Assembly (NCBI GenBank): GCA_030524065.1
Contig: JAUNHF010000118.1
Location: 1 to 6,002, forward strand
Reading direction: 5' to 3'
Length of the DNA: 6,002 nucleotides
Source: Deinococcus sp.
Lineage (GTDB): Bacteria > Deinococcota > Deinococci > Deinococcales > Deinococcaceae
Shown: one piece after another, positions 1 through 6,002 of the stretch
How the letters are laid out: every line of letters begins with the position of its first letter
Numbering within the stretch: position 1 is the stretch's first letter
Translations under genes and position numbers: made by a program
The notes under the pieces: model-generated
What the model saw: only the letters and a program-made list of their open reading frames with translations
What the model was told of the DNA's origin: nothing
Databases searched by the model: none

Positions 1-375
1 GCGACCTAGCATTTCCAGCGCGGGCGGCTCTACACCAAAGCAGCTCACGGCTCCGGTGTGGCAGGTCGGCCCCTGCGGGCGGGCCAGCACCAGCAGCGCG
101 TCGTGGTCGCAGTCGGCGCTCAGGCGCACCAGCTGCAAGGTGTTGCCCGAGCTTTCGCCTTTGGTCCACAGCCGCCCCTTGCTGCGGCTGTAGAACGTGA
201 CCAGGCCACTCTCTTGCGTGCGCTCAAGCGCTGCTCTGTCCATATAGCCCAGCATCAGCACCTGCGCGGTGTCGGCGTCCTGCACCACGCAGGGCAGCAG
301 GCCGTCCATCTTGTCAAAATCGAGCTTGTCAAAATCGGGGCTGGCGGGGTCAATCATGGAGGATTCAGAGGTCAT
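1..375 (-). CDS. hisI: Phosphoribosyl-AMP cyclohydrolase HisI, possibly bifunctional HisIE (3' partial)
   Basis: The cyclohydrolase opens the adenine ring of phosphoribosyl-AMP to give ProFAR, the third step of histidine synthesis, in the cytoplasm. The visible 125 codons start at an ATG overlapping the hisF stop (ATGA), with an AAAGGA Shine-Dalgarno five bases upstream, and run off the left edge without a stop. Residues 24-114 match E. coli HisI closely. They include LMLGYM (40-45), [16 protein letters not shown] (63-78), the metal-binding DCDHD cluster (88-92, with D88, C89, D90, D92), and the zinc ligands C105/H106 in GPTCHTG and C112 in SCFG. After SCFG the frame continues with PALEMLGR, which resembles the linker into the HisE pyrophosphohydrolase domain of fused HisIE proteins. 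That domain would lie outside the window, so bifunctionality is inferred. A 12-bp direct repeat encodes DFDK twice (14-17 and 19-22), making the N-terminus longer than usual. M7 is an alternative start but lacks the coupled position. It is the last visible gene of the operon. Confidence 0.95.
   Translation of the reverse strand, partial: MTSESSMIDPASPDFDKLDFDKMDGLLPCVVQDADTAQVLMLGYMDRAALERTQESGLVTFYSRSKGRLWTKGESSGNTLQLVRLSADCDHDALLVLARPQGPTCHTGAVSCFGVEPPALEMLGR
310..336 (-). repeat. 12-bp perfect direct repeat within hisI
   Basis: On the plus strand cttgtcaaaatc occurs at 310-321 and again at 325-336, separated by gag. The unit period is 15 bp, so frame is kept. On the coding strand it gives D-F-D-K, L, D-F-D-K. 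The second copy plus MDG aligns with the conserved DWEKTDG start of E. coli HisI, so the upstream copy looks like the added one. The patch is AT-rich compared with its surroundings. Confidence 0.9.
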
Positions 376-1199
376 AGCGGTCCTTTCGGGGTGGGGCCAG
401 CGGGCGCATAAATTGGGCGAATGCAGACGCCCTGGCGGGCCAGTTCGGCTTTGAGGTCGGTGATGTCCAGCACTCCTTTGTGAAAGACCGAAGCGGCCAG
501 TGCCCCATCCACCCCGGCCTGCTGAAAGACGTCTGTAAAGTGCTGCGCGGCGCCCGCCCCGCCCGAAGCAATCAGCGGCACTGGGCAGATGGCGCGCACG
601 GCGGCCAGCTGGGCCACATCGTAGCCCTGGCGCACGCCGTCGCGGTTCATGCAGTTCAGGACCAGTTCGCCGGCGCCGCGCCGCACGGCTTCGCGCACCC
701 AAGCAAGCGTGGTCCAATCGGTCCGCTGGGTGCGGCTTTCGTCGCCGGTGAACTGGTAGACGCGGTACTCGCCCCCCTCATCCTGAAACGAATCTATGCC
801 CACCACCACGCACTGCTGTCCGAACTCGGCCACCAGCTCCTCAATCAGCTCGGGGCGCTCCAGGGCGGGCGAGTTTACCGAAATCTTGTCGGCGCCCCGG
901 CTGAGCACCTCGCGGGCCTGCTCCACGCTGCGGATGCCGCCCGCCACGCAAAAGGGAGTATCAATCACGCGGGCGATGTCTGACACCCAACTTTTGCCCA
1001 CCGTGCGCCCGTCGCTGGACGCGGTAATGTCGTAAAAGACCAGCTCGTCGGCTCCGGCCTGAGCGTAGCGGCGGGCCAGCGCCACCGGGTCGCCCACCAC
1101 CTCGTGGTCCCGGAACTGCACGCCCTTGACCACCTGCCCATCTTTGACGTCCAGGCAGGGAATGATACGGCGGGTGAGGTCTGAAGTGGGTGCGGTCAT
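372..1199 (-). CDS. hisF: Imidazole glycerol phosphate synthase, cyclase subunit HisF
   Basis: HisF takes ammonia from HisH and converts PRFAR to imidazole glycerol phosphate plus AICAR, which links histidine and purine synthesis. The 275-residue protein is a TIM barrel. RRIIPCLDV (10-18) carries the catalytic aspartate D17, and GIDSF (134-138) carries the second catalytic aspartate D136. Phosphate-binding loops are CVAGGIR (84-90), SVNSPA (107-112) and ASGGAG (211-216). The segment FTGDESRT (150-157) and the run [10 protein letters not shown] (185-194) are close to E. coli HisF. It is somewhat longer than E. coli HisF (about 258), from six extra N-terminal residues and a non-conserved tail [14 protein letters not shown]. 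The start is the ATG overlapping the hisA stop (ATGA), with AGGAGG seven bases upstream. The frame is open another 84 codons into hisA, but that part has no HisF similarity. The stop overlaps the hisI start. Confidence 0.98.
   Translation of the reverse strand: MTAPTSDLTRRIIPCLDVKDGQVVKGVQFRDHEVVGDPVALARRYAQAGADELVFYDITASSDGRTVGKSWVSDIARVIDTPFCVAGGIRSVEQAREVLSRGADKISVNSPALERPELIEELVAEFGQQCVVVGIDSFQDEGGEYRVYQFTGDESRTQRTDWTTLAWVREAVRRGAGELVLNCMNRDGVRQGYDVAQLAAVRAICPVPLIASGGAGAAQHFTDVFQQAGVDGALAASVFHKGVLDITDLKAELARQGVCIRPIYAPAGPTPKGPL
381..386 (-). promoter_or_regulatory. Shine-Dalgarno of hisI
   Basis: AAAGGA on the minus strand lies five bases upstream of the hisI ATG at 375. It is embedded in the last hisF codons (K-G-P-L-stop), so hisI is probably translated by coupling to hisF. 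It supports the ATG at 375 over the later in-frame M7. Confidence 0.7.
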
Positions 1200-1963
1200 G
1201 CTTGGTCCTCCTGAGATGCGGGGGTATCGTCCCAGACGGCCTGCGCCTGAGCCAGCGTGAACTGCCCGGTCAGCAGCGCCTTGCCCAGAATCACGCCGGC
1301 GACCCCGGCGCGGCGCAGAGCGGCGATGTCGTCCAGGCTCGATACTCCGCCCGACGCCTGCCAGCGCAGCTCCGGATACTCGCGCACCAGATCGGCGTAC
1401 AGCGCCGTATTGGGGCCGCTGAGGGTGCCGTCGCGGGAGATGTCGGTGCACAGAATGTGCCGGGGTTGGGCGCCCAAGTCGGCCAGCTCAGCCAGAAAGC
1501 GGTCCAGGCTGCGCTCCGAGCCGGCCTGCCAGCCGTGGGTGAGCAGGGTGCGGCGGCCACCGTCTTCCAGGCGCAGGTCCAGCGCCAGCGTCAGCCGCTC
1601 TGGGCCGAACTCGCGCAGCCACGCGGCCGCCTGGGCGGGGTCGGCAATCGCGGCGCTGCCCACCACCACGCGGGCCACGCCACTTTGCAGCAACTGGGCG
1701 ATGTCGTCCGTGGTGCGGACCCCGCCGCCCACTTGCAGTGGGAGCCGCAGCTCACGGCCCAAGCGGGCCAGCAGGTCCAGCTGGCGCTGCGCCGGGTCAC
1801 GGGCGCCGTCCAGGTCCACTAAGTGCAGCAGCCCCGCGCCCGCTGCCTGATGGTCCAGCGCCAGCGGCAAGGGGTCCGGCGCAAATACGGTCTTCTGGGC
1901 AAAGTCGCCCTGGTACAGCCGGACGACCTCGCCGCCCAGCAGGTCAAGTGCAGGAATCAGCAT
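1196..1963 (-). CDS. hisA: ProFAR isomerase HisA
   Basis: HisA catalyses the Amadori-type rearrangement of ProFAR to PRFAR, the substrate of HisH-HisF. The 255-residue protein is a TIM barrel with the usual two-fold pattern. MLIPALDL at the N-terminus holds catalytic D7, and LALDLR (126-131) holds the second catalytic residue D129. Phosphate loops are QVGGGVR (77-83), VVVGSAA (99-105), TDISRDGT (173-180) and ASGGV (203-207). HLVDLDGA (47-54) is also typical. It resembles E. coli HisA (245 residues) throughout, with a C-terminal tail [11 protein letters not shown] that is not conserved. The ATG overlaps the hisH stop by seven bases (ATGCTGA) and has AGGAGG seven bases upstream. The stop overlaps the hisF ATG by four bases. 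The family also includes PriA, dual His/Trp isomerases of actinobacteria, but the E. coli-like sequence and context favour a dedicated HisA. Confidence 0.98.
   Translation of the reverse strand: MLIPALDLLGGEVVRLYQGDFAQKTVFAPDPLPLALDHQAAGAGLLHLVDLDGARDPAQRQLDLLARLGRELRLPLQVGGGVRTTDDIAQLLQSGVARVVVGSAAIADPAQAAAWLREFGPERLTLALDLRLEDGGRRTLLTHGWQAGSERSLDRFLAELADLGAQPRHILCTDISRDGTLSGPNTALYADLVREYPELRWQASGGVSSLDDIAALRRAGVAGVILGKALLTGQFTLAQAQAVWDDTPASQEDQA
1207..1212 (-). promoter_or_regulatory. Shine-Dalgarno of hisF
   Basis: A perfect AGGAGG on the minus strand sits seven bases before the hisF ATG at 1199, inside the last codons of hisA (S-Q-E-D-Q-A). It fixes the start and rejects the in-frame upstream extension. 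Confidence 0.85.
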
Positions 1964-2598
1964 GGGCCCGCCTCCTGTTGTGCATTCAGCTCTAGGAAGT
2001 TGCGCAGCAGCCGCGCCCCAGCCGGGCCGGAGCGCTCCGGGTGAAACTGCGCGCCGAAAAAGTTGCCCTGCCCCAGCACGGCGCTAAACGGCCCGCCGTA
2101 GTTCGTCCCCGCCAGGGTGGCCGGGCCGGGCGGCACCGCGTAGCCGTGAACGTAGTACACGTAGGCCCCGTCCAGCCCCGCCAGCAGGGGAGAAGGCCGC
2201 GCCACGTCCAGCCGGTTCCAGCCCATGTGCGGCAGGGTCAGGCCGCCTGCGTCCATACGCCGGGTGACGGCGTCCACCACCCCCAGGCACGGCTGGTTCT
2301 GCCCACTTTCCAGCCGGGATTCTTCCGACTCGCGGGTCAGCAGCTGCATGCCCAGGCAGATGCCCAGCACCGGCTGGCGCAGCGAGCGCAGCACGTCTGG
2401 CAGGCCCAGGCGCTCCAGCTCACGCATGGCCGCGCCCGCCGTGCCCACGCCGGGCAGCAGCACCCGCCCGGCGGCCCGCAGCTCGCCCGCGTCGGCGGTG
2501 ACCAGCGGCTCTACGCCCAGGCGTTCCAGGGCGAACACCACCGAAGCGAGGTTGGCGCAGCGGGTGTCCACGATGGCGAGGGGAGCGGATGCTGCCAT
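1957..2598 (-). CDS. hisH: Imidazole glycerol phosphate synthase, glutamine amidotransferase subunit HisH
   Basis: HisH hydrolyses glutamine and passes ammonia through the HisF barrel. The 213-residue protein is a class I (triad) glutamine amidotransferase. The nucleophile C81 lies in GICLGMQLL (79-87), and H186 and E188 lie in QFHPERSG (184-191). The oxyanion-loop motif LPGVGTA is at 48-54. LPHMGWNRL (122-130) and YYVHGYA (148-154) match the HisH family. It is longer than E. coli HisH (196) because of a few residues after SEES (91-94) and a tail NAQQEAGPC. The ATG at 2598 shares one base with the hisB stop (TGATG) and has AAGGGGG seven bases upstream. The same frame is open 17 codons further into hisB, but those residues are not family-like. 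The stop overlaps the hisA ATG by seven bases. Confidence 0.97.
   Translation of the reverse strand: MAASAPLAIVDTRCANLASVVFALERLGVEPLVTADAGELRAAGRVLLPGVGTAGAAMRELERLGLPDVLRSLRQPVLGICLGMQLLTRESEESRLESGQNQPCLGVVDAVTRRMDAGGLTLPHMGWNRLDVARPSPLLAGLDGAYVYYVHGYAVPPGPATLAGTNYGGPFSAVLGQGNFFGAQFHPERSGPAGARLLRNFLELNAQQEAGPC
1971..1976 (-). promoter_or_regulatory. Shine-Dalgarno of hisA
   Basis: A perfect AGGAGG on the minus strand sits seven bases before the hisA ATG, inside the C-terminal hisH codons (Q-Q-E-A-G-P-C). It is consistent with coupled translation across the 7-nt overlap. Confidence 0.85.
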
Positions 2599-3731
2599 CA
2601 CAGCACCCCCTTGCTGCTGGGCAGCGCGTGCCCCTCGCGGCGAATGCACTGCCGCAGCGCCCGCCCGAACACCTTAAAGAGACTTTCTACCTGATGGTGG
2701 GCGTTGCCGCCGTCCGTGACGCTCAGGTGCAGGGTGGCGCCCAGCGTCTGGCTGAGCGACTGGAAAAAATGCTCGACCAGGCTGGTGTCCAGCTCGCCCA
2801 CTTTCTCGCGGGTAAAATTGGCGCTGAACACCAGATAGGGCCGCCCCGACAGGTCCAGGGCGCACTCGGCGCGCACCTCGTCCATCGGCAGCACAAAGTG
2901 GCTGGGTTGCGGCTCGGGCGCGGCTTCCGGTCCATCACTGCGGCTGTGCCCGAACCGCCCGATGCCGCGCTTGTCGCCCAGGGCTTCCCGCAGCGCCTGC
3001 CCCAGCGCCAGCGCGGTGTCCTCGACGGTGTGGTGCTCGTCAATGTGCAGGTCGCCGGCCACCTCCACGTCCAGCGCAAAGCCGCCGTGGGTGGCAATCT
3101 GGTCCAGCATGTGGTCAAAAAAGCCCACGCCGGTCCCGATGCGGCTGGGGCCGCTCGCATCCAGATTCACCCGAATGGTGATGTCGGTTTCGCGGGTGGT
3201 GCGGCGCACCTCGGCCACGCGCTCCCGGTCCAGCAGCCCCGCAGCGATGGCGGGCCAGTCCAGCCCCCCGCCTTCACCGCCCCGGCGGTACAGGATGCCC
3301 TCAATGCCCATGTTGGCCGCCAGTCCCAGGTCCGTCTCGCGGTCCCCGATGACATAGGAGCGCTGCGGGTCAAAGCGGCGCTCCCGCAGTTCATCCAGCA
3401 CCAGGCCCACTTTGGGCTTGCGGCAGTCGCAGCCGTCCTCGGCAAAGTGCGGGCAGATGTACACCGCGTCAAAAGTCACGCCCTGGGACGCGAAAATATC
3501 CAGCATCATCCTGTGCGGCGCCTCAAAACTTTCACGTTGAAAGCTGGGCGTGCCCAGGCCGTCTTGGTTGGACACCATCACCAGCCGGAAGCCGGCGGCC
3601 TGCAAGTCGCGCAGCGCCGGAATGACCAGCGGCTCCAGCTCCAGCTTGTCCAGGGCGTCCAGCTGCTTGTCGGTGGGCGGCTCCAGCACCAGCGTGCCGT
3701 CGCGGTCAATGAAGAGGGTGGGCTGACTCAT
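2598..3731 (-). CDS. hisB: Bifunctional histidinol-phosphatase / imidazoleglycerol-phosphate dehydratase HisB
   Basis: This fused enzyme does two non-consecutive steps: dehydration of imidazole glycerol phosphate to imidazole acetol phosphate, and later dephosphorylation of histidinol phosphate. Residues 1 to about 165 are the HAD phosphatase: FIDRDGT (7-13) with nucleophile D9 and acid D11, SNQDGLG (54-60), a zinc loop with C93, H95, C101 and C103, K105 in CRKPK, and GDRETD (129-134). Residues of about 175-377 are the IGPD domain: [15 protein letters not shown] (203-217), [10 protein letters not shown] (231-240), AHHQVES (344-350) and the terminal PSSKGVL, with two HxxE/HHxxE-type metal-binding motifs. 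All key residues are present. At 377 residues it exceeds E. coli HisB (355), mainly from a 17-residue insert at 262-278. The ATG overlaps the hisD stop (ATGA), with AAGGAGA upstream, and the stop shares one base with the hisH ATG. Confidence 0.98.
   Translation of the reverse strand: MSQPTLFIDRDGTLVLEPPTDKQLDALDKLELEPLVIPALRDLQAAGFRLVMVSNQDGLGTPSFQRESFEAPHRMMLDIFASQGVTFDAVYICPHFAEDGCDCRKPKVGLVLDELRERRFDPQRSYVIGDRETDLGLAANMGIEGILYRRGGEGGGLDWPAIAAGLLDRERVAEVRRTTRETDITIRVNLDASGPSRIGTGVGFFDHMLDQIATHGGFALDVEVAGDLHIDEHHTVEDTALALGQALREALGDKRGIGRFGHSRSDGPEAAPEPQPSHFVLPMDEVRAECALDLSGRPYLVFSANFTREKVGELDTSLVEHFFQSLSQTLGATLHLSVTDGGNAHHQVESLFKVFGRALRQCIRREGHALPSSKGVL
2606..2612 (-). promoter_or_regulatory. 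Shine-Dalgarno of hisH
   Basis: AAGGGGG on the minus strand lies seven bases before the hisH ATG at 2598. It is formed by the codons of the conserved SSKGVL C-terminus of HisB. It selects this ATG over the in-frame ATG at 2649. Confidence 0.75.
2898..2948 (-). other. 17-codon insertion within the dehydratase domain of hisB
   Basis: Compared from memory with E. coli HisB, where GICRFG runs directly into FVLPMDE, this protein has GIGRFG, then 17 extra residues (262-278: [17 protein letters not shown]), then FVLPMDE. The insert is in frame, rich in Pro, Ala, Glu and Ser, and looks like a flexible surface loop. Both flanks are intact, so the gene is probably functional. Confidence 0.75.
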
Positions 3732-5068
3732 CGGGATTCTCCTTGCGTGGGTGGTGCCGGGATGGGCGGACTCAGGCGCACTTCGGCGGCGCGGGCGTGG
3801 GCTTCCAGGCCTTCTTCGCGGGCCAGGGCGGTGACGGTGGGGGCCAGCGCCTCCAGGCCGGCGGCGGTCACGGTCTGCACGGTGTAACGGCGGTAAAAGT
3901 CATTCAGGCCCAGGCTGGAATAGGCCCGCGCCGCGCCGTAGGTGGGCAGCACGTGGTTGGTGCCGGTGGCGTAGTCGCCGCCCGCTTCGGGGGTCAGGTG
4001 CCCAGCGAACACCGACCCGGCGCGGATTCTCCCGGTCAGCATCTCCGGGTCAGCGACCTGCAAGCTGAGGTGCTCGGGCGCGTAGGCGTCGGCCACCGCT
4101 GCGGCTTCGTCCAGGCTGGCGGTCAGAATCAGGCGACTCTCGGCCAGAGCGCGGGCGGCAATGTCCCGCCGGGGCAGTCCTGGCAGCTGCCGGGCCAGTT
4201 CGCCGCGCACCGCTTCCAGCAGCCCGCGCTCCGGGCTGACCAGCACCACCTGCGAGTCGGGGCCGTGTTCGGCCTGCGACAGCAGGTCGGCGGCAGCCCA
4301 GGCGGCCTGAGCACTGGCGTCGGCCACCACGAGCAGCTCGGAGGGGCCAGCCGGCATGTCTATGGCGGGGCCGCCCGCTTCGGCACTCACCAGGGTTTTG
4401 GCCGCCGTGACATAAGCGTTGCCGGGACCAAAAATCTTGTCGGCGCGGGGCACGCTCTGGGTGCCGTAAGCCAGCGCCCCCGCCGCCTGCGCCCCACCGA
4501 CGCGCACAAAATCGGTCACGCCGACTTTCAGCGCGGCGTAGCACACGGCGGGCGAGAGCAGCCCCTGTGCGTCCGGCGGGCTGCACAGAATCACCCGCTC
4601 GCAGCCGGCCAGCGCCGCCGGCACACCCAGCATCAGGACCGTAGAAGGCAACACGGCGCTGCCGCCCGGTATGTACAGGCCGACCGTGCGAATCGGCGCC
4701 CAGCGCAGTTCGCAGCGCACGCCCGGCGCGGTGTCTACACTCACCGGCTGGGGCTGCTGCGCGGCGTGAAAAGCGTGGATGTTGTCGTAGGCGCTGTCAA
4801 TGGCGCGGCGAACGGCGTCGCTCACCTGCGCGGCCTGGGCCTGCGCCTGCTCGCGGCTCAGCAGCGGCGAATCCAGGTTTACGCGGTCAAAGCGGGCCGT
4901 AAGCCGCAGCAGGGCGGCGTCGCCTTCGCCGCGCACCTGCCCCAAAATATCCTGCACCTGGGCGGTAATTTCGGCGCCGGCGCTCTGAGCGGGGCGGCGC
5001 AGCAGCTCGCAGCGGGCCGCTTCATCCAGCTCGGCCCAGACGGTGATGGGGGGAATGCGGTCGGTCAT
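3728..5068 (-). CDS. hisD: Histidinol dehydrogenase HisD
   Basis: HisD oxidises L-histidinol to L-histidine in two NAD-dependent steps, as a zinc-dependent homodimer, and closes the pathway. The 446-residue protein matches E. coli HisD (434) over its full length. NAD-site elements are [10 protein letters not shown] (129-138), VGGAQA (190-195) and [10 protein letters not shown] (211-220), followed by the signature IDMPAGPSE (236-244). The zinc ligands expected from the E. coli enzyme are Q265 and H268 in [11 protein letters not shown]365 in [10 protein letters not shown], and H424 in LEAHA. The catalytic pair E332/H333 is in APEHLS. I chose the ATG at 5068 because AGGAAGG lies seven bases upstream and the family N-terminus aligns there. 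A GTG at 5101 overlapping the hisG stop would add 11 non-conserved residues. The C-terminal tail [14 protein letters not shown] is not conserved and contains the hisB Shine-Dalgarno. No hisC follows. Confidence 0.98.
   Translation of the reverse strand: MTDRIPPITVWAELDEAARCELLRRPAQSAGAEITAQVQDILGQVRGEGDAALLRLTARFDRVNLDSPLLSREQAQAQAAQVSDAVRRAIDSAYDNIHAFHAAQQPQPVSVDTAPGVRCELRWAPIRTVGLYIPGGSAVLPSTVLMLGVPAALAGCERVILCSPPDAQGLLSPAVCYAALKVGVTDFVRVGGAQAAGALAYGTQSVPRADKIFGPGNAYVTAAKTLVSAEAGGPAIDMPAGPSELLVVADASAQAAWAAADLLSQAEHGPDSQVVLVSPERGLLEAVRGELARQLPGLPRRDIAARALAESRLILTASLDEAAAVADAYAPEHLSLQVADPEMLTGRIRAGSVFAGHLTPEAGGDYATGTNHVLPTYGAARAYSSLGLNDFYRRYTVQTVTAAGLEALAPTVTALAREEGLEAHARAAEVRLSPPIPAPPTQGESR
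3738..3744 (-). promoter_or_regulatory. Shine-Dalgarno of hisB
   Basis: AAGGAGA on the minus strand lies six to seven bases before the hisB ATG. It is embedded in the final hisD codons (T-Q-G-E-S-R-stop) and supports coupled translation across the ATGA overlap. Confidence 0.8.
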
Positions 5069-5075
5069 GTCTTTT

Positions 5076-5082
5076 CCTTCCT
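5076..5082 (-). promoter_or_regulatory. Shine-Dalgarno of hisD
   Basis: AGGAAGG on the minus strand lies seven bases before the ATG at 5068, within the only true intergenic gap of the window (5069-5097). It decides for this ATG against the GTG at 5101. Confidence 0.8.
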
Positions 5083-5097
5083 CGGACAAGGGGCGGG

Positions 5098-6002
5098 TCA
5101 CAGCATCTTCTCGATGGGCAGCACCAGGATGTTGGAGCAGCCCAGTTCGCGCAGGCGTTCCATCGTTTCCCAGAACAGGTTCTCGGTGCTCACCGCGTGG
5201 ACGGCCACTTCGGCGTCGGTGTGGCCCAGGCGCAGCACGGTGGGGTGCTCGGCGGGCAGCAGGGCCGTAACCTCCTCCAGGCGGCCCACCGGAGCGTGCA
5301 GCATGATGTACTTGCTTTCGCGGGCCCGCTGCACCCCGTCCAGCCGGCGCAGCAGCCGGTCCAGCGTGGCTTGCTGCGCCTCAGGCAGTGCGCCGGGGCG
5401 GGCAATCAGCTGGGCCTGCGAGCGGAAAATTACCTCCCGTTCGCGCAGGCCGTTGGCTTCCAGGGTGCCCCCGGTGCTGACCAGGTCGCAAATGGCGTCG
5501 GCCAGCCCGGCGCGGGGGGCCACCTCCACCGAGCCGGTCAGGATCACTGGGGTGGCCTGAATGCCTTCTTGCCGCAGCCAGCTTCGCAGCAGGTAGGGGT
5601 AGCTGGTGGCAATACGCTTGCCTGCCAGCGGTGCCGCACTGTCCTCCTCGGCCCGCCCGGCGAGGCTCAGGCGGCAGTGTCCGAAGTCCAGCGGGCGCAG
5701 CAGCCGGTATTCGGCGGGGCTGCCGGCCACCTCACGTTCCAGCCGGGCTTCTTCCAGCACATTTTCGCCCACCACGCCCAGGTCGGCGGCGCCGTCCATC
5801 ACCAGGCCGGGAATATCGTCGTCGCGCACGCGCAGCAGGTCCAGCGGCCAGTCTTCGGCGTGGGCCATCAGCCGGGCTTCGTGCAGGTTAAAGCGGATAC
5901 CGCAGGCCCGCAGCAGCTTGAGGGTGTCATCGCTCAGGCGGCCGGATTTCTGCATGGCGATCTTCAGCCGGGCGGGTCTATCCGGCTGGCTGGAAGGGGC
6001 GG
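5098..6002 (-). CDS. hisG: ATP phosphoribosyltransferase HisG, long form (5' partial)
   Basis: HisG condenses ATP with PRPP to phosphoribosyl-ATP, the committed and feedback-inhibited first step. The reading frame is open from the right edge. Fifteen further codons precede the first ATG (5955), and the residues just before it, RLKIA, match RLRIA ahead of [10 protein letters not shown] in E. coli HisG. That ATG is therefore internal and the true start lies at or beyond the edge. Counting from that methionine, [15 protein letters not shown] (41-55), GENVLEE (63-69) and [11 protein letters not shown] (113-123) are typical. The PRPP-binding signature begins [20 protein letters not shown] (141-160) and continues into [10 protein letters not shown]. 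Residues of about 214-285 form the C-terminal ACT-like domain that binds histidine, ending VLPIEKML. Having this domain marks the long form, which does not need HisZ. The stop is followed by a 29-nt gap to hisD. Histidine feedback is expected from the family; transcriptional control lies outside the window. Confidence 0.97.
   Translation of the reverse strand, partial: APSSQPDRPARLKIAMQKSGRLSDDTLKLLRACGIRFNLHEARLMAHAEDWPLDLLRVRDDDIPGLVMDGAADLGVVGENVLEEARLEREVAGSPAEYRLLRPLDFGHCRLSLAGRAEEDSAAPLAGKRIATSYPYLLRSWLRQEGIQATPVILTGSVEVAPRAGLADAICDLVSTGGTLEANGLREREVIFRSQAQLIARPGALPEAQQATLDRLLRRLDGVQRARESKYIMLHAPVGRLEEVTALLPAEHPTVLRLGHTDAEVAVHAVSTENLFWETMERLRELGCSNILVLPIEKML

Noticed and set aside
1200..1451. 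In-frame upstream extension of hisF by 84 codons into hisA
   Set aside because: The extension has no HisF similarity, the real ATG at 1199 has a perfect AGGAGG, and HisF proteins start at the RRIIPCLDV strand.
1190..1822. A plus-strand open frame of 210 codons antisense to hisA
   Set aside because: It is a shadow of hisA. The product is Gln/Ala/Gly-rich with no recognisable motif.
2599..2649. Longer hisH starting at an ATG 17 codons upstream
   Set aside because: It would overlap hisB deeply, the extra residues are not family-like, and the ATG at 2598 has its own Shine-Dalgarno.
2041..2694. A plus-strand open frame of 217 codons antisense to hisH and the end of hisB
   Set aside because: It is Gln/His/Arg-rich low-complexity protein without motifs and lies across two well-supported genes.
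3529..3543. Perfect 6-bp inverted repeat with a 3-base loop (ctttca / tgaaag) inside hisB
   Set aside because: It is short, sits in the middle of the phosphatase domain, has no U-tract and no gene boundary nearby. It is most likely chance.
2589..3887. A 432-codon open frame on the plus strand, antisense to hisB
   Set aside because: Same reason: no domain similarity, composition typical of antisense GC-rich frames, and it covers a full-length hisB with all catalytic motifs.
5069..5097. Possible regulatory element or internal promoter in the hisG-hisD gap
   Set aside because: The 29 bases hold the hisD Shine-Dalgarno but no -35/-10 pair, hairpin or operator-like palindrome that I can see.
3743..5560. 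A 605-codon open frame on the plus strand, antisense to most of hisD and part of hisG
   Set aside because: It spans the boundary of two certain genes. The translation is Arg/Gln/Ala/Gly/His-rich without recognisable domains, and long antisense frames are expected where coding DNA is very GC-rich. hisD and hisG are unmistakable on the other strand.

Overview
The window is one compact, fully coding block of a histidine biosynthesis operon. Every supported gene lies on the minus strand, so transcription runs from the right edge to the left edge. In transcript order the genes are hisG (5' end cut by the right edge), hisD, hisB, hisH, hisA, hisF and hisI (3' end cut by the left edge). No stretch without a gene exceeds about 30 bases. 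I see no RNA gene, mobile element, CRISPR array, terminator or clear promoter inside the window. The operon promoter, any leader or attenuator, and the end of the transcript lie outside it.

Together the products cover nearly the whole pathway from PRPP and ATP to L-histidine. HisG does the first step. HisI does step 3, and step 2 as well if a HisE domain follows past the left edge. HisA does the ProFAR isomerisation. HisH and HisF form the glutamine amidotransferase/cyclase. The fused HisB does IGP dehydration and histidinol-phosphate dephosphorylation. HisD does the last two oxidations. The one step with no gene here is the histidinol-phosphate aminotransferase (HisC). In the well-known enterobacterial order hisGDCBHAFI it sits between hisD and hisB, but here those two genes overlap by 4 nt.

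The proteins are of the type found in enterobacteria and other gammaproteobacteria: a long, HisZ-independent HisG, a bifunctional phosphatase-dehydratase HisB with the four-ligand zinc loop, and HisF and HisH closely resembling the E. coli proteins. The DNA is very GC-rich with strong G/C third-position preference, quite unlike E. coli. The source could be a high-GC gammaproteobacterium, or a high-GC bacterium of another phylum (a Deinococcus-like lineage is one possibility) that acquired an operon of this type and has since adapted its base composition. The sequence alone does not decide this.

The architecture is unusually tight. Five of six junctions overlap (ATGA three times, a 7-nt overlap, and a TGATG), and the sixth has a 29-nt gap. 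Each downstream Shine-Dalgarno sequence lies inside the last codons of the gene before it, except at hisG-hisD. Several proteins carry short non-conserved C-terminal tails that host these sites. Local oddities are a 17-residue Pro/Ala/Glu-rich insert in the dehydratase half of HisB and a perfect 12-bp direct repeat near the start of hisI. I did not find evidence of a previously undescribed system.
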